Both the position numbers and the translations under genes were made by a program. Positions 26,861 through 36,084 of a stretch of 64,000 bases of DNA are shown here, piece by piece; the first letter of the stretch is position 1, and each line of letters starts with the position of its first letter. The notes beneath the pieces are model-generated. The model saw nothing but the letters and a program-made list of their open reading frames with translations, was not told where the DNA came from and searched no databases. The DNA is from an uncultured Clostridia bacterium (GTDB taxonomy: Bacteria; Bacillota; Clostridia; TANB77; CAG-465), in the NCBI GenBank assembly GCA_934162655.1, contig CAKPJL010000004.1:1-64000 (forward strand), given 5' to 3'.

Positions 26861-28171
26861 CTAATTTAAAAATCCTCTATAATGTCTTGAAACCATTTGT
26901 GTTTCTAGGTTTTTAAGTATTTCTAAAGCAACACTTACAATGATTAATACAGATGTACCACCAAAAGATATTGAAACTGGTGTTACTCCTTGAAGTAAAA
27001 TTGGAAATACTGCAACAATAGCTAAGAACACAGCTCCAACTGTTGTTATATATTTTAATACCTTTGAAATATAATCAGAAGTATTTTTTCCAGCTCTAAT
27101 TCCTGGAATAAATCCACCATTTTTCTTTAATTGGTTTGCAATCTCTACTGGATTTACAATAAACATTGTATATATAAATGTAAATGCAATAATTAATGCC
27201 ATATAAATTATTGAGTAACCAATTATATATCCCCAATGAGAATTACTTGTAATACTAAATAAGTTATATACTTTTAACCAGAAACCTGTTGGTTCATTTT
27301 TAGTACAAATACTTATAATTGTTGATGGGAACATCATAAATGACATTGCAAATATTATTGGCATAACACCTGCCATCGCAACTTTTATTGGAATATGAGT
27401 GTTTTGACCACCATACATTTTTCTTCCTACAACTTTCTTTGCATAATTTACAGGAAGTCTACGCTCTGCTTGTTGAACAAATATAACAGCAGCTAATACT
27501 AGTATAATAACTAGAACTAATGCTATAACTATTAAAGTTCCTGTTATTCCTTCACGTGCAAAGCTTATAAGTGTTGAAGCTCCACTTGGAATTTGAGCTA
27601 CTATACCTACAAAGACTAGAACTGAAATACCATTTCCTATACCGTACTCTGTTATTTTATCTCCAAGCCATGTAAGAAGTGCTGTTCCTGCCATAAGTGA
27701 TCCTACAAAAAGGATAGCTCCAAGTACCGCACCAGCTCCATATTTAAGTGGATCTAGTAAAGCACTTCTATAATTTAAATAAAGACCTATACCTTCAATA
27801 AGTCCAAAAGCTATTGTAAGATATTTAGTATATTTCGAAAGTAGTTTTCTACCTTCTTCACCTTCACGAGCAAGTTTTTCAAGTGAAGGAATTAAAACTT
27901 GCAATAAGTTTAGAACAATTGAAGCCGTAATATATGGCCCAATTGTCATAGCAAATATTGAAAGTCTTCCAAATGCACCGCCTGAAATCAAGTTTATTGT
28001 AGCAAGTATTCCATTAGATGCATCACCCACTTGTTGTATAAAAGTTATTTTATCAATACCTGGTATTGTTATAAATGTACCAAGTCTATAAAGTAATACT
28101 ATAAATAAAGTAAATAATATTTTTTTACGAATGTCTTTAACTGAAAAGATATTTTTAATGGTTTGTAGCAT
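26861..28171 (-). CDS. secY: Protein translocase subunit SecY
   Basis: 436 aa with about ten membrane helices; starts MLQTIKNIFSVKDIRKKILFT. Family blocks seen: VFVQQAERRLPVNYAKK (cytoplasmic loop) and the end ETQMVSRHYRGFLN. Forms the membrane channel for secreted and membrane proteins. One base separates it from rplO, so it is translationally linked to the ribosomal operon. Confidence 0.97.
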   Translation of the reverse strand: MLQTIKNIFSVKDIRKKILFTLFIVLLYRLGTFITIPGIDKITFIQQVGDASNGILATINLISGGAFGRLSIFAMTIGPYITASIVLNLLQVLIPSLEKLAREGEEGRKLLSKYTKYLTIAFGLIEGIGLYLNYRSALLDPLKYGAGAVLGAILFVGSLMAGTALLTWLGDKITEYGIGNGISVLVFVGIVAQIPSGASTLISFAREGITGTLIVIALVLVIILVLAAVIFVQQAERRLPVNYAKKVVGRKMYGGQNTHIPIKVAMAGVMPIIFAMSFMMFPSTIISICTKNEPTGFWLKVYNLFSITSNSHWGYIIGYSIIYMALIIAFTFIYTMFIVNPVEIANQLKKNGGFIPGIRAGKNTSDYISKVLKYITTVGAVFLAIVAVFPILLQGVTPVSISFGGTSVLIIVSVALEILKNLETQMVSRHYRGFLN

Positions 28172-28172
28172 A

Positions 28173-28616
28173 CTACTTCACCTCTTCTATCTTTCCACCT
28201 ACAGCTTCTATTTTTGTTTTAGCCTCTTTTGAAAATTTGTTAGCAACAACTGTAAGCTTTTTAGTTAAATTACCATTTGAAAGTATTTTTAATCCGTCTA
28301 ATTCTTTTTTTATCATACCTTCTTTTAAAAGTAATTCCATATTTACAACTGTTCCTTCTTCAAACTTTTCAAGATCTGAAACATTAACAATTGCATATTC
28401 TTTCTTGAAGTAGTTTTTAAATCCTCTTTTTGGAATTCTTCTATAAAGTGGTGTTTGTCCACCTTCAAAGCCTCTTCTGATTTTTCCGCCGGATCTAGCT
28501 TTTTGTCCTTTATGACCTTTACCAGCAGTTTTTCCAAGACCACTTCCTACTCCACGACCTACTCTTGTTCTAGTTTTAGTAGCTCCATATGCTGGGCCTA
28601 AATCTTGAATATTCAT
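28173..28616 (-). CDS. rplO: 50S ribosomal protein L15
   Basis: 147 aa; glycine/arginine-rich N-terminus (RVGRGVGSGLGKTAGKGHKG) that reaches into the 23S core, and C-terminal globular domain. Only 29 bp after rpsE, so the usual intervening rpmD (L30) is absent. Confidence 0.97.
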   Translation of the reverse strand: MNIQDLGPAYGATKTRTRVGRGVGSGLGKTAGKGHKGQKARSGGKIRRGFEGGQTPLYRRIPKRGFKNYFKKEYAIVNVSDLEKFEEGTVVNMELLLKEGMIKKELDGLKILSNGNLTKKLTVVANKFSKEAKTKIEAVGGKIEEVK

Positions 28617-28645
28617 TTAAATATGCCTCCTCTCTTTTTATGTTA

Positions 28646-29134
28646 TTATTTTAAAATTTCAGCAACTGATTTTCCTCTAAGTGCTGCTACTTGCTCTGGT
28701 GTTCTCATTGCTTTTAGAGCTTTTATAGTTGCATACACAACATTTCTGCTATTACGAGATCCAAGTGTTTTAGCAGTTACATTTTTAACTCCTGCAAGTT
28801 CTAGTACTGGACGTACTGCTCCACCTGCGATTACACCTGTACCTTCTGGTGCTGGCTTTAAAATTACTTTTGAAGCACCGAAATTTGTTGTATATTCATG
28901 TGGTAAAGTACCATTTACAAGTGATATTTCAACTAAATTCTTTTTAGCTTCATCTGTAGCTTTTTTGATAGCTTCTGGTACTTCTGAAGATTTACCAGTT
29001 CCTACGCCTATTTTGCCTTTTCCATCACCAACAACTACTAGTACACTAAATCTAAAAGTTCTACCACCTTTAACAACTTTAGCTACTCTGCTTACATTAA
29101 CAACTTTTTCTTTTAATTCTTGTTTTTCAGCCAT
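28646..29134 (-). CDS. rpsE: 30S ribosomal protein S5
   Basis: 162 aa with the S5 N-terminal double-stranded RNA-binding fold (RVAKVVKGGRTFRFSVLVVVGD) and C-terminal domain (LGSRNSRNVVYATIKALKAM). Contributes to translational accuracy at the mRNA entry site. Confidence 0.97.
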   Translation of the reverse strand: MAEKQELKEKVVNVSRVAKVVKGGRTFRFSVLVVVGDGKGKIGVGTGKSSEVPEAIKKATDEAKKNLVEISLVNGTLPHEYTTNFGASKVILKPAPEGTGVIAGGAVRPVLELAGVKNVTAKTLGSRNSRNVVYATIKALKAMRTPEQVAALRGKSVAEILK

Positions 29135-29156
29135 TTTGGTTTCTCCTTTTCTACAA

Positions 29157-29516
29157 TTAAAATTCTAATCCAGCTTCTCTTGCTGCATCTGCTACTGCTT
29201 TAACTTTTCCATGGTATAAATAACCATTTCTATCAAATACAACAGATTTTATTTTCTTTTCAATTGCTCTTTTAGCAATCAAAGTTCCTACTTCTGTTGC
29301 AGCTGCTATATTAGATGCTTTTGTTTTTATTTCTTTATCAAGAGTTGATGCTTGTGCAATTGTTACTTGTGCATCATCGTCAATTAGTTGACAAGAAATA
29401 TTATTTAAGCTTCTAAATACGCAAAGTCTAGGTCTAGCAGCAGTTCCTTTTACGGTAGCTCTTACTCTATTTTGTCTAGTTTTTCTAGATTCATTTTTAC
29501 TAACTTTTTTAATCAT
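29157..29516 (-). CDS. rplR: 50S ribosomal protein L18
   Basis: 119 aa; binds 5S rRNA. Typical features are the basic N-terminus, RPRLCVFRSLNNISCQLID, and the C-terminal YHGKVKAVADAAREAGLEF. Length and order (L6-L18-S5) are standard. Confidence 0.97.
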   Translation of the reverse strand: MIKKVSKNESRKTRQNRVRATVKGTAARPRLCVFRSLNNISCQLIDDDAQVTIAQASTLDKEIKTKASNIAAATEVGTLIAKRAIEKKIKSVVFDRNGYLYHGKVKAVADAAREAGLEF

Positions 29517-29538
29517 GAGCTCTTCTCCTCCTTAAACC

Positions 29539-30075
29539 CTATTTTTTAGCGCCGGCTTTTCCTTCTTTCCTTCTTATTCTTTCACCAGCATACTTAATAC
29601 CTTTACCTTTATATGGTTCAGGTCTTCTATAATCTCTAATATTTGTAGCTACTTGACCAACCAATTGTTTATCAATTCCTTTTACAACTATATTGTTAGG
29701 TGTAGGTACATCTATTGTTATACCTTCTGGCTCTTCAACTTCAACTGGATGTGAAAAACCAAGAGTTAGTATTAATTTTTTACCTTGTTTTTGTGCTTTG
29801 TATCCAACGCCACCAATTTCTAGTGCTTTTTCAAATCCTTCTGTTACACCTTTTACCATGTTAGCAATAAGTGTTCTAGTTAGTCCATGAATATTTTTTA
29901 CACTATCATCTTTTCTTGTTACAACTATTTTGTTATCTTCTTGTTTAATAGTTACAACATCTAGAAAAGTATCTGTTAAAGTTCCTTTTGGTCCTTTTAC
30001 AGTAACTGTTTGACCATCTATTTTAACTTCAACGCCTTGTGGAATTTCAATTGGATTTTTTCCTATTCTTGACAT
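29539..30075 (-). CDS. rplF: 50S ribosomal protein L6
   Basis: 178 aa made of two similar halves; starts MSRIGKNPIEIPQGV and ends with the rRNA-binding RRPEPYKGKGIKYAGERI. Located near the factor-binding site of the 50S subunit. Confidence 0.97.
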   Translation of the reverse strand: MSRIGKNPIEIPQGVEVKIDGQTVTVKGPKGTLTDTFLDVVTIKQEDNKIVVTRKDDSVKNIHGLTRTLIANMVKGVTEGFEKALEIGGVGYKAQKQGKKLILTLGFSHPVEVEEPEGITIDVPTPNNIVVKGIDKQLVGQVATNIRDYRRPEPYKGKGIKYAGERIRRKEGKAGAKK

Positions 30076-30102
30076 TTTAGTTTACCCTCCTTCTTTTTCA
30101 AA

Positions 30103-30498
30103 TTACCAAACATATGCTATAACTTCTCCACCAACGTTTGCTTTTCTTGCTTCTTTATCAGTCATTATTCCTTTTGAAGTTGATATTATAGCAATTCCTA
30201 ATCCGTTTAAAACTCTTGGTAGTTCTTCTACATTTGCATATATTCTAAGACCTGGTTTACTAATTTTCTTTAATCCTTGTATAACTTTAGTCTTTCCATC
30301 ATACTTTAATGTTAATCTTAATGTTTTAAAACTATTATCTTCTAATGTATCGCAAGAAGCAATAAATCCTTCGCTTACTAGTATATCAGATATAGCTTTC
30401 TTTTCTTTTGAATAAGGAACATCAACTGTTGCTTTTCTTTGAGCATTTGCGTTTCTTATTCTAGTTAACATATCTGCAATTGGATCTGTTGTAATCAT
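30103..30498 (-). CDS. rpsH: 30S ribosomal protein S8
   Basis: 131 aa; MITTDPIADMLTRIRNANAQ start, and C-terminal STSKGIMTDKEARKANVGGE, the RNA-binding block. Binds central-domain 16S rRNA; in E. coli it represses the spc operon, which may not hold here. Confidence 0.97.
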   Translation of the reverse strand: MITTDPIADMLTRIRNANAQRKATVDVPYSKEKKAISDILVSEGFIASCDTLEDNSFKTLRLTLKYDGKTKVIQGLKKISKPGLRIYANVEELPRVLNGLGIAIISTSKGIMTDKEARKANVGGEVIAYVW

Positions 30499-30520
30499 TT
30501 ACTTTTCCTCCTTTTTAAAA

Positions 30521-30706
30521 TTACCAGCTTGCTTTTTTAACTCCTGGTATTTCGCCTTGATATGCTAATTTTCTAAAGCATAGACGACAAATTCCATATT
30601 TTCTCATATATGAGTGTGGTCTACCACATATTTTGCATCTGTTATAATATCTTGTGCTAAATTTTGGTTCTCTTTGTTGTTTAGCAATCATAGATTTTTT
30701 TGCCAT
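30521..30706 (-). CDS. rpsN: 30S ribosomal protein S14, zinc-binding type
   Basis: 61 aa, the short zinc form, with four cysteines C24, C27, C40 and C43 (CKIC...CRLC). The longer zinc-free paralogue found in some Firmicutes is not in this window. Confidence 0.97.
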   Translation of the reverse strand: MAKKSMIAKQQREPKFSTRYYNRCKICGRPHSYMRKYGICRLCFRKLAYQGEIPGVKKASW

Positions 30707-30718
30707 GTGTATTCCCTC

Positions 30719-31258
30719 CTACTTTTGCTCGAATGGTAAGCCTAGCATTTCAAGTAATGCCTTTGCCTCTTCATCAGTATTTGCAGTTGTTACAAATATG
30801 ATGTCCATTCCTCTTGTTTTGTCTATTTTATCATATTCAATTTCTGGGAAAATCATTTGTTCTTTTACTCCCATTGAATAGTTTCCACGTCCATCAAAAG
30901 AATTTGGATTTACACCTTTAAAATCTCTAACACGTGGTAGTGCTACATTGAAAAATTTAGTAGCAAAATCATACATTTTATCTGCTCTTAAAGTTACTTT
31001 GCATCCAAGGTTCATTCCTTCTCTTACTTTGAAAGCAGCAATTGATTTTTTAGCCTTAGTTATTAAAGGTTTTTGTCCTGTTATTAATGTTAAGTCAGCC
31101 ATTGCAGCATCTAATGCTTTTGAACTTTCTTTAACATCAGAAACACCCATATTAATAACTATCTTTTCTAACTTTGGAACTTGCATTACTGATTTATAGT
31201 TAAATTTTTTCATTAACGCAGGTACTATTTCACTTTTATATCTTTCTTTAAGGTTCAT
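30719..31258 (-). CDS. rplE: 50S ribosomal protein L5
   Basis: 179 aa; LKERYKSEIVPALMKKF start, core TGQKPLITKAKKSIAAFK, and end RGMDIIFVTTANTDEEAKALL. Contacts 5S rRNA and the P-site tRNA. Confidence 0.97.
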   Translation of the reverse strand: MNLKERYKSEIVPALMKKFNYKSVMQVPKLEKIVINMGVSDVKESSKALDAAMADLTLITGQKPLITKAKKSIAAFKVREGMNLGCKVTLRADKMYDFATKFFNVALPRVRDFKGVNPNSFDGRGNYSMGVKEQMIFPEIEYDKIDKTRGMDIIFVTTANTDEEAKALLEMLGLPFEQK

Positions 31259-31272
31259 CTATTTTCCCCTCC

Positions 31273-31593
31273 TTACTTAATTTCTTGACATTTTTTACAA
31301 AATCTTACTTTTGTATTATCTTTTTCTGTTTTTATTCCTAATTTTACACCTTTTCCACATTTGTCGCAGAAGTATGCAACTTTACATGCATATATAGGTG
31401 ATTCAGATTTAATTATTCCTGATTCTTGACCTTGTTTTCTAGCTTTAACATGTCTAGTTCTAACATTTATACCTTTTACAAGAACTTTACCAGTTTTAGG
31501 TTCTACTTTTAAAATTTCACCTTTTTTGCCTTTTTCAGCTCCACTTTCAACTATAACAGTATCACCTTTTCTTAATTTCATTTTTGTTATCAC
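31273..31593 (-). CDS. rplX: 50S ribosomal protein L24
   Basis: 106 aa, GTG start at 31593 with GGGGG 9 nt upstream. KOW motif (KGDTVIVESGAEKGKKGEILKV) and a C-terminal CxxC...CxxC ribbon (CDKCGKGVKL..FCKKC), likely zinc-binding. Early assembly protein. Confidence 0.96.
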   Translation of the reverse strand: MITKMKLRKGDTVIVESGAEKGKKGEILKVEPKTGKVLVKGINVRTRHVKARKQGQESGIIKSESPIYACKVAYFCDKCGKGVKLGIKTEKDNTKVRFCKKCQEIK

Positions 31594-31612
31594 TTTAATT
31601 CACCCCCACGCA

Positions 31613-31981
31613 TTATAAAACTTCTGGTGCAAGAGAGATAATTTTCATATAATCCTTATCTCTTAATTCTCTTGCTACTGGCCCAAAAATACGAGTTCCT
31701 TTTGGTGTTTTATCATCTTTAATTATAACTGCTGCATTTTCGTCAAATCTTATATAAGAACCATCATCACGTTTTAATCCTCTTGAAGATCTAACAATAA
31801 CAGCTTTTACAACTTCACCTTTTTTTACAACTCCGCCAGGTGTAGCTTTTTTAACTGAAGCAACTATTACATCACCAATATTGCCCCATTTTCTATGGTG
31901 TCCGCCCATAACTCTGATACACATTAATTCTTTTGCACCAGTGTTATCAGCAACTTTTAACAATGTTTGTTGTTGTATCAT
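31613..31981 (-). CDS. rplN: 50S ribosomal protein L14
   Basis: 122 aa; MIQQQTLLKVADNTGAKE start and ARELRDKDYMKIISLAPEVL end, both standard. Sits at the subunit interface and is the RsfS target in other bacteria. Confidence 0.97.
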   Translation of the reverse strand: MIQQQTLLKVADNTGAKELMCIRVMGGHHRKWGNIGDVIVASVKKATPGGVVKKGEVVKAVIVRSSRGLKRDDGSYIRFDENAAVIIKDDKTPKGTRIFGPVARELRDKDYMKIISLAPEVL

Positions 31982-32008
31982 GGATTAGTCCTCCTCTCAA
32001 ATTATAAA

Positions 32009-32263
32009 CTATTTAACTTTTTCCACAATTCTTACTAATCTGTATCTCTTGTCACGACTTAGTGGTCTAGTTTCCATTATTTCTACTGTATCGCCTATAT
32101 CGCATTCATTATTTTCATCATGTGCTTTAACTTTTAGGGTTCTATTTACAATTTTTCCGTAAAGTGGATCTTTAACTTTTGTGTCTATTCTTACTACAAT
32201 TGTTTTATCCATTTTATTACTTGCAACTTTACCAATTTTAGTTTTTCTTAAATTTCTTTCCAT
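32009..32263 (-). CDS. rpsQ: 30S ribosomal protein S17
   Basis: 84 aa OB-fold protein; GKVASNKMDKTIVVRIDTKVKDPLYGK and EIMETRPLSRDKRYRLV are diagnostic. Confidence 0.97.
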   Translation of the reverse strand: MERNLRKTKIGKVASNKMDKTIVVRIDTKVKDPLYGKIVNRTLKVKAHDENNECDIGDTVEIMETRPLSRDKRYRLVRIVEKVK

Positions 32264-32284
32264 GCTTTTTTTCCTCCTTTACCA

Positions 32285-32485
32285 CTAAACATTACTTTTC
32301 TTTGTCATTACTGTATTTACTCTTGCTATGTTTTTCTTAACAGCAGTAATTTTTTTAGGGTTATCAAGACCATTTAGGGCATGTGAGAATCTTAATTTAA
32401 ATAATTCTTGTTTTAATTCTTTTAATTCTTTTTGTAATTCTTCTTGTGACATATTTTCATATTCTTTTATTCTATTAGATTTCAT
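32285..32485 (-). CDS. rpmC: 50S ribosomal protein L29
   Basis: 66 aa helical hairpin (MSQEELQKELKELKQELFKLRF). Overlaps the end of rplP by 11 bp. It sits near the exit tunnel. Confidence 0.96.
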   Translation of the reverse strand: MKSNRIKEYENMSQEELQKELKELKQELFKLRFSHALNGLDNPKKITAVKKNIARVNTVMTKKSNV

Positions 32486-32906
32486 CTTGATTTTCCCCTC
32501 CTTCTTTTTTAACTATTTTACATCTTACTGGAAGTTTATGAATTGCTTTTGTTAAAGCTTCACGACTTACTTCCTCACCAAGACCTGCAACTTCAAACAT
32601 TACTCTTCCTGGTTTTACTACAGCTACGAAATACTCTGGATTTCCTTTACCAGAACCCATACGAGTTTCAGCTGGTTTTTTAGTTATTGGTTTGTCTGGG
32701 AATATTTTAATCCAAACTTTACCAACTTTTTTAGTATATCTAGATAATGTTACACGAACTGATTCAATTTGGTTTGCAGTTATCCAAGCAGCATCAAGTG
32801 TTTGAATACCGTATTCACCGTCAGTTACTTTATTACCACGCATTGCATTACCCTTCATGTTACCTTTTTGTACTTTTCTATATTTAGTTCTTTTTGGTGA
32901 CAACAT
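32475..32906 (-). CDS. rplP: 50S ribosomal protein L16
   Basis: 143 aa; MLSPKRTKYRKVQKGNMKG start; RMGSGKGNPEYFVAVVKPGR is the rRNA-binding centre near the A-site tRNA. Two bp after rpsC. Confidence 0.97.
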   Translation of the reverse strand: MLSPKRTKYRKVQKGNMKGNAMRGNKVTDGEYGIQTLDAAWITANQIESVRVTLSRYTKKVGKVWIKIFPDKPITKKPAETRMGSGKGNPEYFVAVVKPGRVMFEVAGLGEEVSREALTKAIHKLPVRCKIVKKEGGENQDEI

Positions 32907-32908
32907 AA

Positions 32909-33565
32909 CTAGTTACCTCCTTTTTCTTGTTTCTTTGCTGGAAGTACTTCTCCTTTATATATCCAAACTTTTACGCCAATTTTACCGTATGTAGTATCTG
33001 CTTCTGCAAATCCATAATCGATATCCGCTCTTAAAGTTTGAAGTGGAATTGTTCCTTCTGCATAGTGTTCGCATCTTGCAATTTCTGCTCCGCCAAGTCT
33101 TCCTGAAACAGCAGTCTTAATTCCAAGTGCTCCTGCTTTCATTGCTTTTTGCATTGCTTGTTTCATAGCTTTTCTAAAAGAAATTCTTTTTTCAAGTTGT
33201 GTTGCAATACTTTCAGCAACAAGTTGTGCAGCTAAATCAACATCTTTAACTTCTATAATATTTAAAGATAATTCCTTACCTATTTCTTTTGATGCTTTTG
33301 TTTTTAGCTCATCAATTGCAGCTCCACCTTTTCCTATAATCATTCCTGGTTTTGCTGTATAGATGTCAACTTTAATTGTTTCACCTTTTCTTTGAATATC
33401 TAACTTATATATTCCAGATGGCTTAAGTAAGTTTTTAAGATATTCACGAATTTTGTAATCTTCTACTAAGTTGTTTGAAAATTCTTTTTTGTTGGCATAC
33501 CAAGTTGATGACCAATCTTTGATTATTCCAACTCTAAGTCCGTGTGGACTAACTTTTTGACCCAT
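32909..33565 (-). CDS. rpsC: 30S ribosomal protein S3
   Basis: 218 aa; KH domain with GMIIGKGG, and C-terminal domain with GRLGGAEIARCEHYAEGTIP. Lines the mRNA entry channel and has helicase-assisting residues. Confidence 0.97.
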   Translation of the reverse strand: MGQKVSPHGLRVGIIKDWSSTWYANKKEFSNNLVEDYKIREYLKNLLKPSGIYKLDIQRKGETIKVDIYTAKPGMIIGKGGAAIDELKTKASKEIGKELSLNIIEVKDVDLAAQLVAESIATQLEKRISFRKAMKQAMQKAMKAGALGIKTAVSGRLGGAEIARCEHYAEGTIPLQTLRADIDYGFAEADTTYGKIGVKVWIYKGEVLPAKKQEKGGN

Positions 33566-33580
33566 GTTAAACTTACCTCC

Positions 33581-33916
33581 TTATGCTTGTTCTTTTAAAA
33601 CAACAACGATATGACTTGTTCTTTTTCTTATTCTGTTGGCTCTTCCTTGTGTTGCTGCTCTAATTCTTTTCATAGTTGGTCCTTGGTTAGCATAGATTTC
33701 TGCTATATAAAGTTTAGTTTCATCCATTTTATTATTGTTTACTGCATTTGCTATAGCTGATTTTACTAATTTTTGAACCATTGGAGCTGCTGCTTTATTT
33801 GTATATCTTAACATTGCAACAGCTTCGTCTGCTTTTTTACCTCTAATAGTATCAATAACTATTTTTACTTTTCTGCTAGAAATTCTAGCATTACGTAATT
33901 CTGCTCTTGCTTCCAT
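33581..33916 (-). CDS. rplV: 50S ribosomal protein L22
   Basis: 111 aa; long beta-hairpin reaching into the exit tunnel (PTMKRIRAATQGRANRIRKR), unmodified at the site of macrolide-resistance changes as far as can be seen. Confidence 0.97.
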   Translation of the reverse strand: MEARAELRNARISSRKVKIVIDTIRGKKADEAVAMLRYTNKAAAPMVQKLVKSAIANAVNNNKMDETKLYIAEIYANQGPTMKRIRAATQGRANRIRKRTSHIVVVLKEQA

Positions 33917-33933
33917 TTAAAGCTCCTCCTTCA

Positions 33934-34212
33934 TTATTTTACTGTTGATTTTTTATCCCCTGAATGTCCTTTAAAAAGTCTTGTAGGAGCAAATTCACCT
34001 AATTTGTGTCCTACCATTTCTTCTACTACATAAACTGGAACATGTTTTCTTCCATCATGTACAGCAATTGTATGGCCTATCATTTGAGGATATATTGTAG
34101 ATGATCTTGACCAAGTCTTTATTGCCTCTTTTTTATTTTCTGCATTCATTTTTTCAATTCTTGCAAGTAATCTTTCGTCGCAATATGGTCCTTTTTTAAG
34201 CGATCTTGACAT
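33934..34212 (-). CDS. rpsS: 30S ribosomal protein S19
   Basis: 92 aa; SRSLKKGPYCDERLL start and GHKLGEFAPTRLFKGHSGDKK end, fully typical. Binds the 30S head. Confidence 0.97.
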   Translation of the reverse strand: MSRSLKKGPYCDERLLARIEKMNAENKKEAIKTWSRSSTIYPQMIGHTIAVHDGRKHVPVYVVEEMVGHKLGEFAPTRLFKGHSGDKKSTVK

Positions 34213-34226
34213 ATTCTATCCCTCCA

Positions 34227-35060
34227 TTATTTACTATTTCTTCTTTTAACAATGAACTTATCTGTTCTATGATTTTTATTTCTTGTTTTGTATCCAAGAG
34301 CTGGTTTACCCCAAGGAGTAAGTGGTCCTGCGTGTCCAACTGGTGCTCTACCTTCACCACCACCATGTGGGTGATCGCAAGGGTTCATTACGCTACCTCT
34401 AACAGATGGACGAATTCCCATATTTCTTGTTCTACCTGCTTTACCTAATGATACATTTTCATGATCTAAGTTACCTACTTGACCAATACATGCTCTACAA
34501 TCAGTAAGAATAAGTCTCATTTCTCCTGATGGCATTCTTACATGTGCATATTTTTCTTCTTTTGCCATAAGTTGAGCAGACATACCAGCACTTCTTACAA
34601 GTTGTGCACCTTTACCTTTATGTAATTCGATATTATATATCATAGTACCAACTGGTATTGCACTAATTGGCATACAGTTACCTGGTTTTATATCTGCTTT
34701 GTTTGAAGATATAACTTTATCACCATCTTTTAGTCCAAGTGGAGCTATAATATATGCTCTTGTTCCATCTTCATATTCTATTAAAGCAATATTTGCTGTT
34801 CTGTTTGGATCGTATTCAATTGCAATAACAGTTGCTTCCATATCTACTTTATTTCTTTTGAAATCTATTACTCTATATTTTCTTCTAGAACCGCCACCTT
34901 GATGACGAACTGTGATTTTACCTTGATTATTTCTACCAGCATTCTTCTTTACAACTGTAAGTAAAGATTTTTCTGGTGATTTCTTAGTAACTTCTTCGTT
35001 AGTCAACATAGTTGTGTTTCTAAGTGATGGAGTAACAGGTTTAAATGATTTTATTCCCAT
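34227..35060 (-). CDS. rplB: 50S ribosomal protein L2
   Basis: 277 aa; the peptidyl-transferase-adjacent loop HPHGGGEGRAPVGHAGPLTP with its conserved His is intact. Two beta-barrel domains; essential for subunit association. Confidence 0.97.
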   Translation of the reverse strand: MGIKSFKPVTPSLRNTTMLTNEEVTKKSPEKSLLTVVKKNAGRNNQGKITVRHQGGGSRRKYRVIDFKRNKVDMEATVIAIEYDPNRTANIALIEYEDGTRAYIIAPLGLKDGDKVISSNKADIKPGNCMPISAIPVGTMIYNIELHKGKGAQLVRSAGMSAQLMAKEEKYAHVRMPSGEMRLILTDCRACIGQVGNLDHENVSLGKAGRTRNMGIRPSVRGSVMNPCDHPHGGGEGRAPVGHAGPLTPWGKPALGYKTRNKNHRTDKFIVKRRNSK

Positions 35061-35076
35061 TTTAATTCCCTCCTAG

Positions 35077-35442
35077 TTAGTTAGCACTTCCAAAAGCTGA
35101 ACTGATTTCTTCAATTTCAGTTTTGTATTTTTTGCTAGATTTAGTAGCTTTTCCACCTTTTGCAAGATATTTTTCATCTGCTGGATTTGTATCAATTTGA
35201 ACAACTGCTTTTTTCCAAGCTGCTGTCAATCCTTGGTGTACTCCAACTCTTTTAGATTTTCCATCATAATTTAATGTATTAACTTTTAAAACTTTAACTG
35301 AAAATAAGCTTTCTACTGCATTTTTTATATCTACTTTTGTAGCATCTTTTGCAACTTCAAAAGTATATTTACCTGTTGCAACATCTGCATAAGTTTTTTC
35401 AGTCATTATAGGTTTTATTATAATGTCTTCTGCATTTCTCAT
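35077..35442 (-). CDS. rplW: 50S ribosomal protein L23
   Basis: 121 aa, about 20 longer than usual owing to a charged C-terminal tail (KSSKKYKTEIEEISSAFGSAN). IIKPIMTEKTY start is standard. Docking site for SRP and trigger factor at the tunnel exit. Shares one base with rplD. Confidence 0.95.
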   Translation of the reverse strand: MRNAEDIIIKPIMTEKTYADVATGKYTFEVAKDATKVDIKNAVESLFSVKVLKVNTLNYDGKSKRVGVHQGLTAAWKKAVVQIDTNPADEKYLAKGGKATKSSKKYKTEIEEISSAFGSAN

Positions 35443-36062
35443 TATGCGTACACCTCCTCTAATTTCTTAACTGCATCAACTGTAACAACTAATTTATTGT
35501 ATTTTAATAAATCATATATATTCATAGTTGAAACAAGTGTTGTTTTTACATTTTCAATATTTCTTGCTGAAGCTTGAACATTTAAATTGTTTTTATCAAG
35601 CATTATTAAAGCATTGTTAGCATTCAATTTGTTTAAAATGCTTACCATGTTTTTAGTTTTTATTTCTTTTAAATCAATAGCATCAACAACTATTAAGTTA
35701 CCTTCTTGTAATTTAGATGTAAGAACAGATCTAAATGCGATTTGTCTCATCTTTTTGTTTATTGCATATCTATAAGTTCTTGGCTTTGGTCCAAGTGCAA
35801 TACCACCTTTAATCCATTGTGGAGCTCTTATTGAGCCTTGTCTTGCTCTACCTGTTCCTTTTTGTTTCCAAGGTTTTCTTCCACCACCAGATACTTCTGA
35901 TCTAGTTTTTGTAGATTGTGTACCTTGTCTTTGGTTTGCTAGGAAATTAACAAGTGCTGCATGAACAACAACTTCGTTTATTTCTACACCAAAAACAGTT
36001 TCTGCAAGTTCTATATCTTTTACTTTTTTACCTTCAATATTTAAAACATCTACTTTTAGCAT
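35442..36062 (-). CDS. rplD: 50S ribosomal protein L4
   Basis: 206 aa; the tunnel loop GGGRKPWKQKGTGRARQGSIRAP is intact. In E. coli L4 represses the S10 operon through its leader; here a leader of about 210 nt exists (37156-37370), but its use by L4 is unproven. Confidence 0.97.
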   Translation of the reverse strand: MLKVDVLNIEGKKVKDIELAETVFGVEINEVVVHAALVNFLANQRQGTQSTKTRSEVSGGGRKPWKQKGTGRARQGSIRAPQWIKGGIALGPKPRTYRYAINKKMRQIAFRSVLTSKLQEGNLIVVDAIDLKEIKTKNMVSILNKLNANNALIMLDKNNLNVQASARNIENVKTTLVSTMNIYDLLKYNKLVVTVDAVKKLEEVYA

Positions 36063-36084
36063 TTAATTTTCCTCCTCTCTTAAA

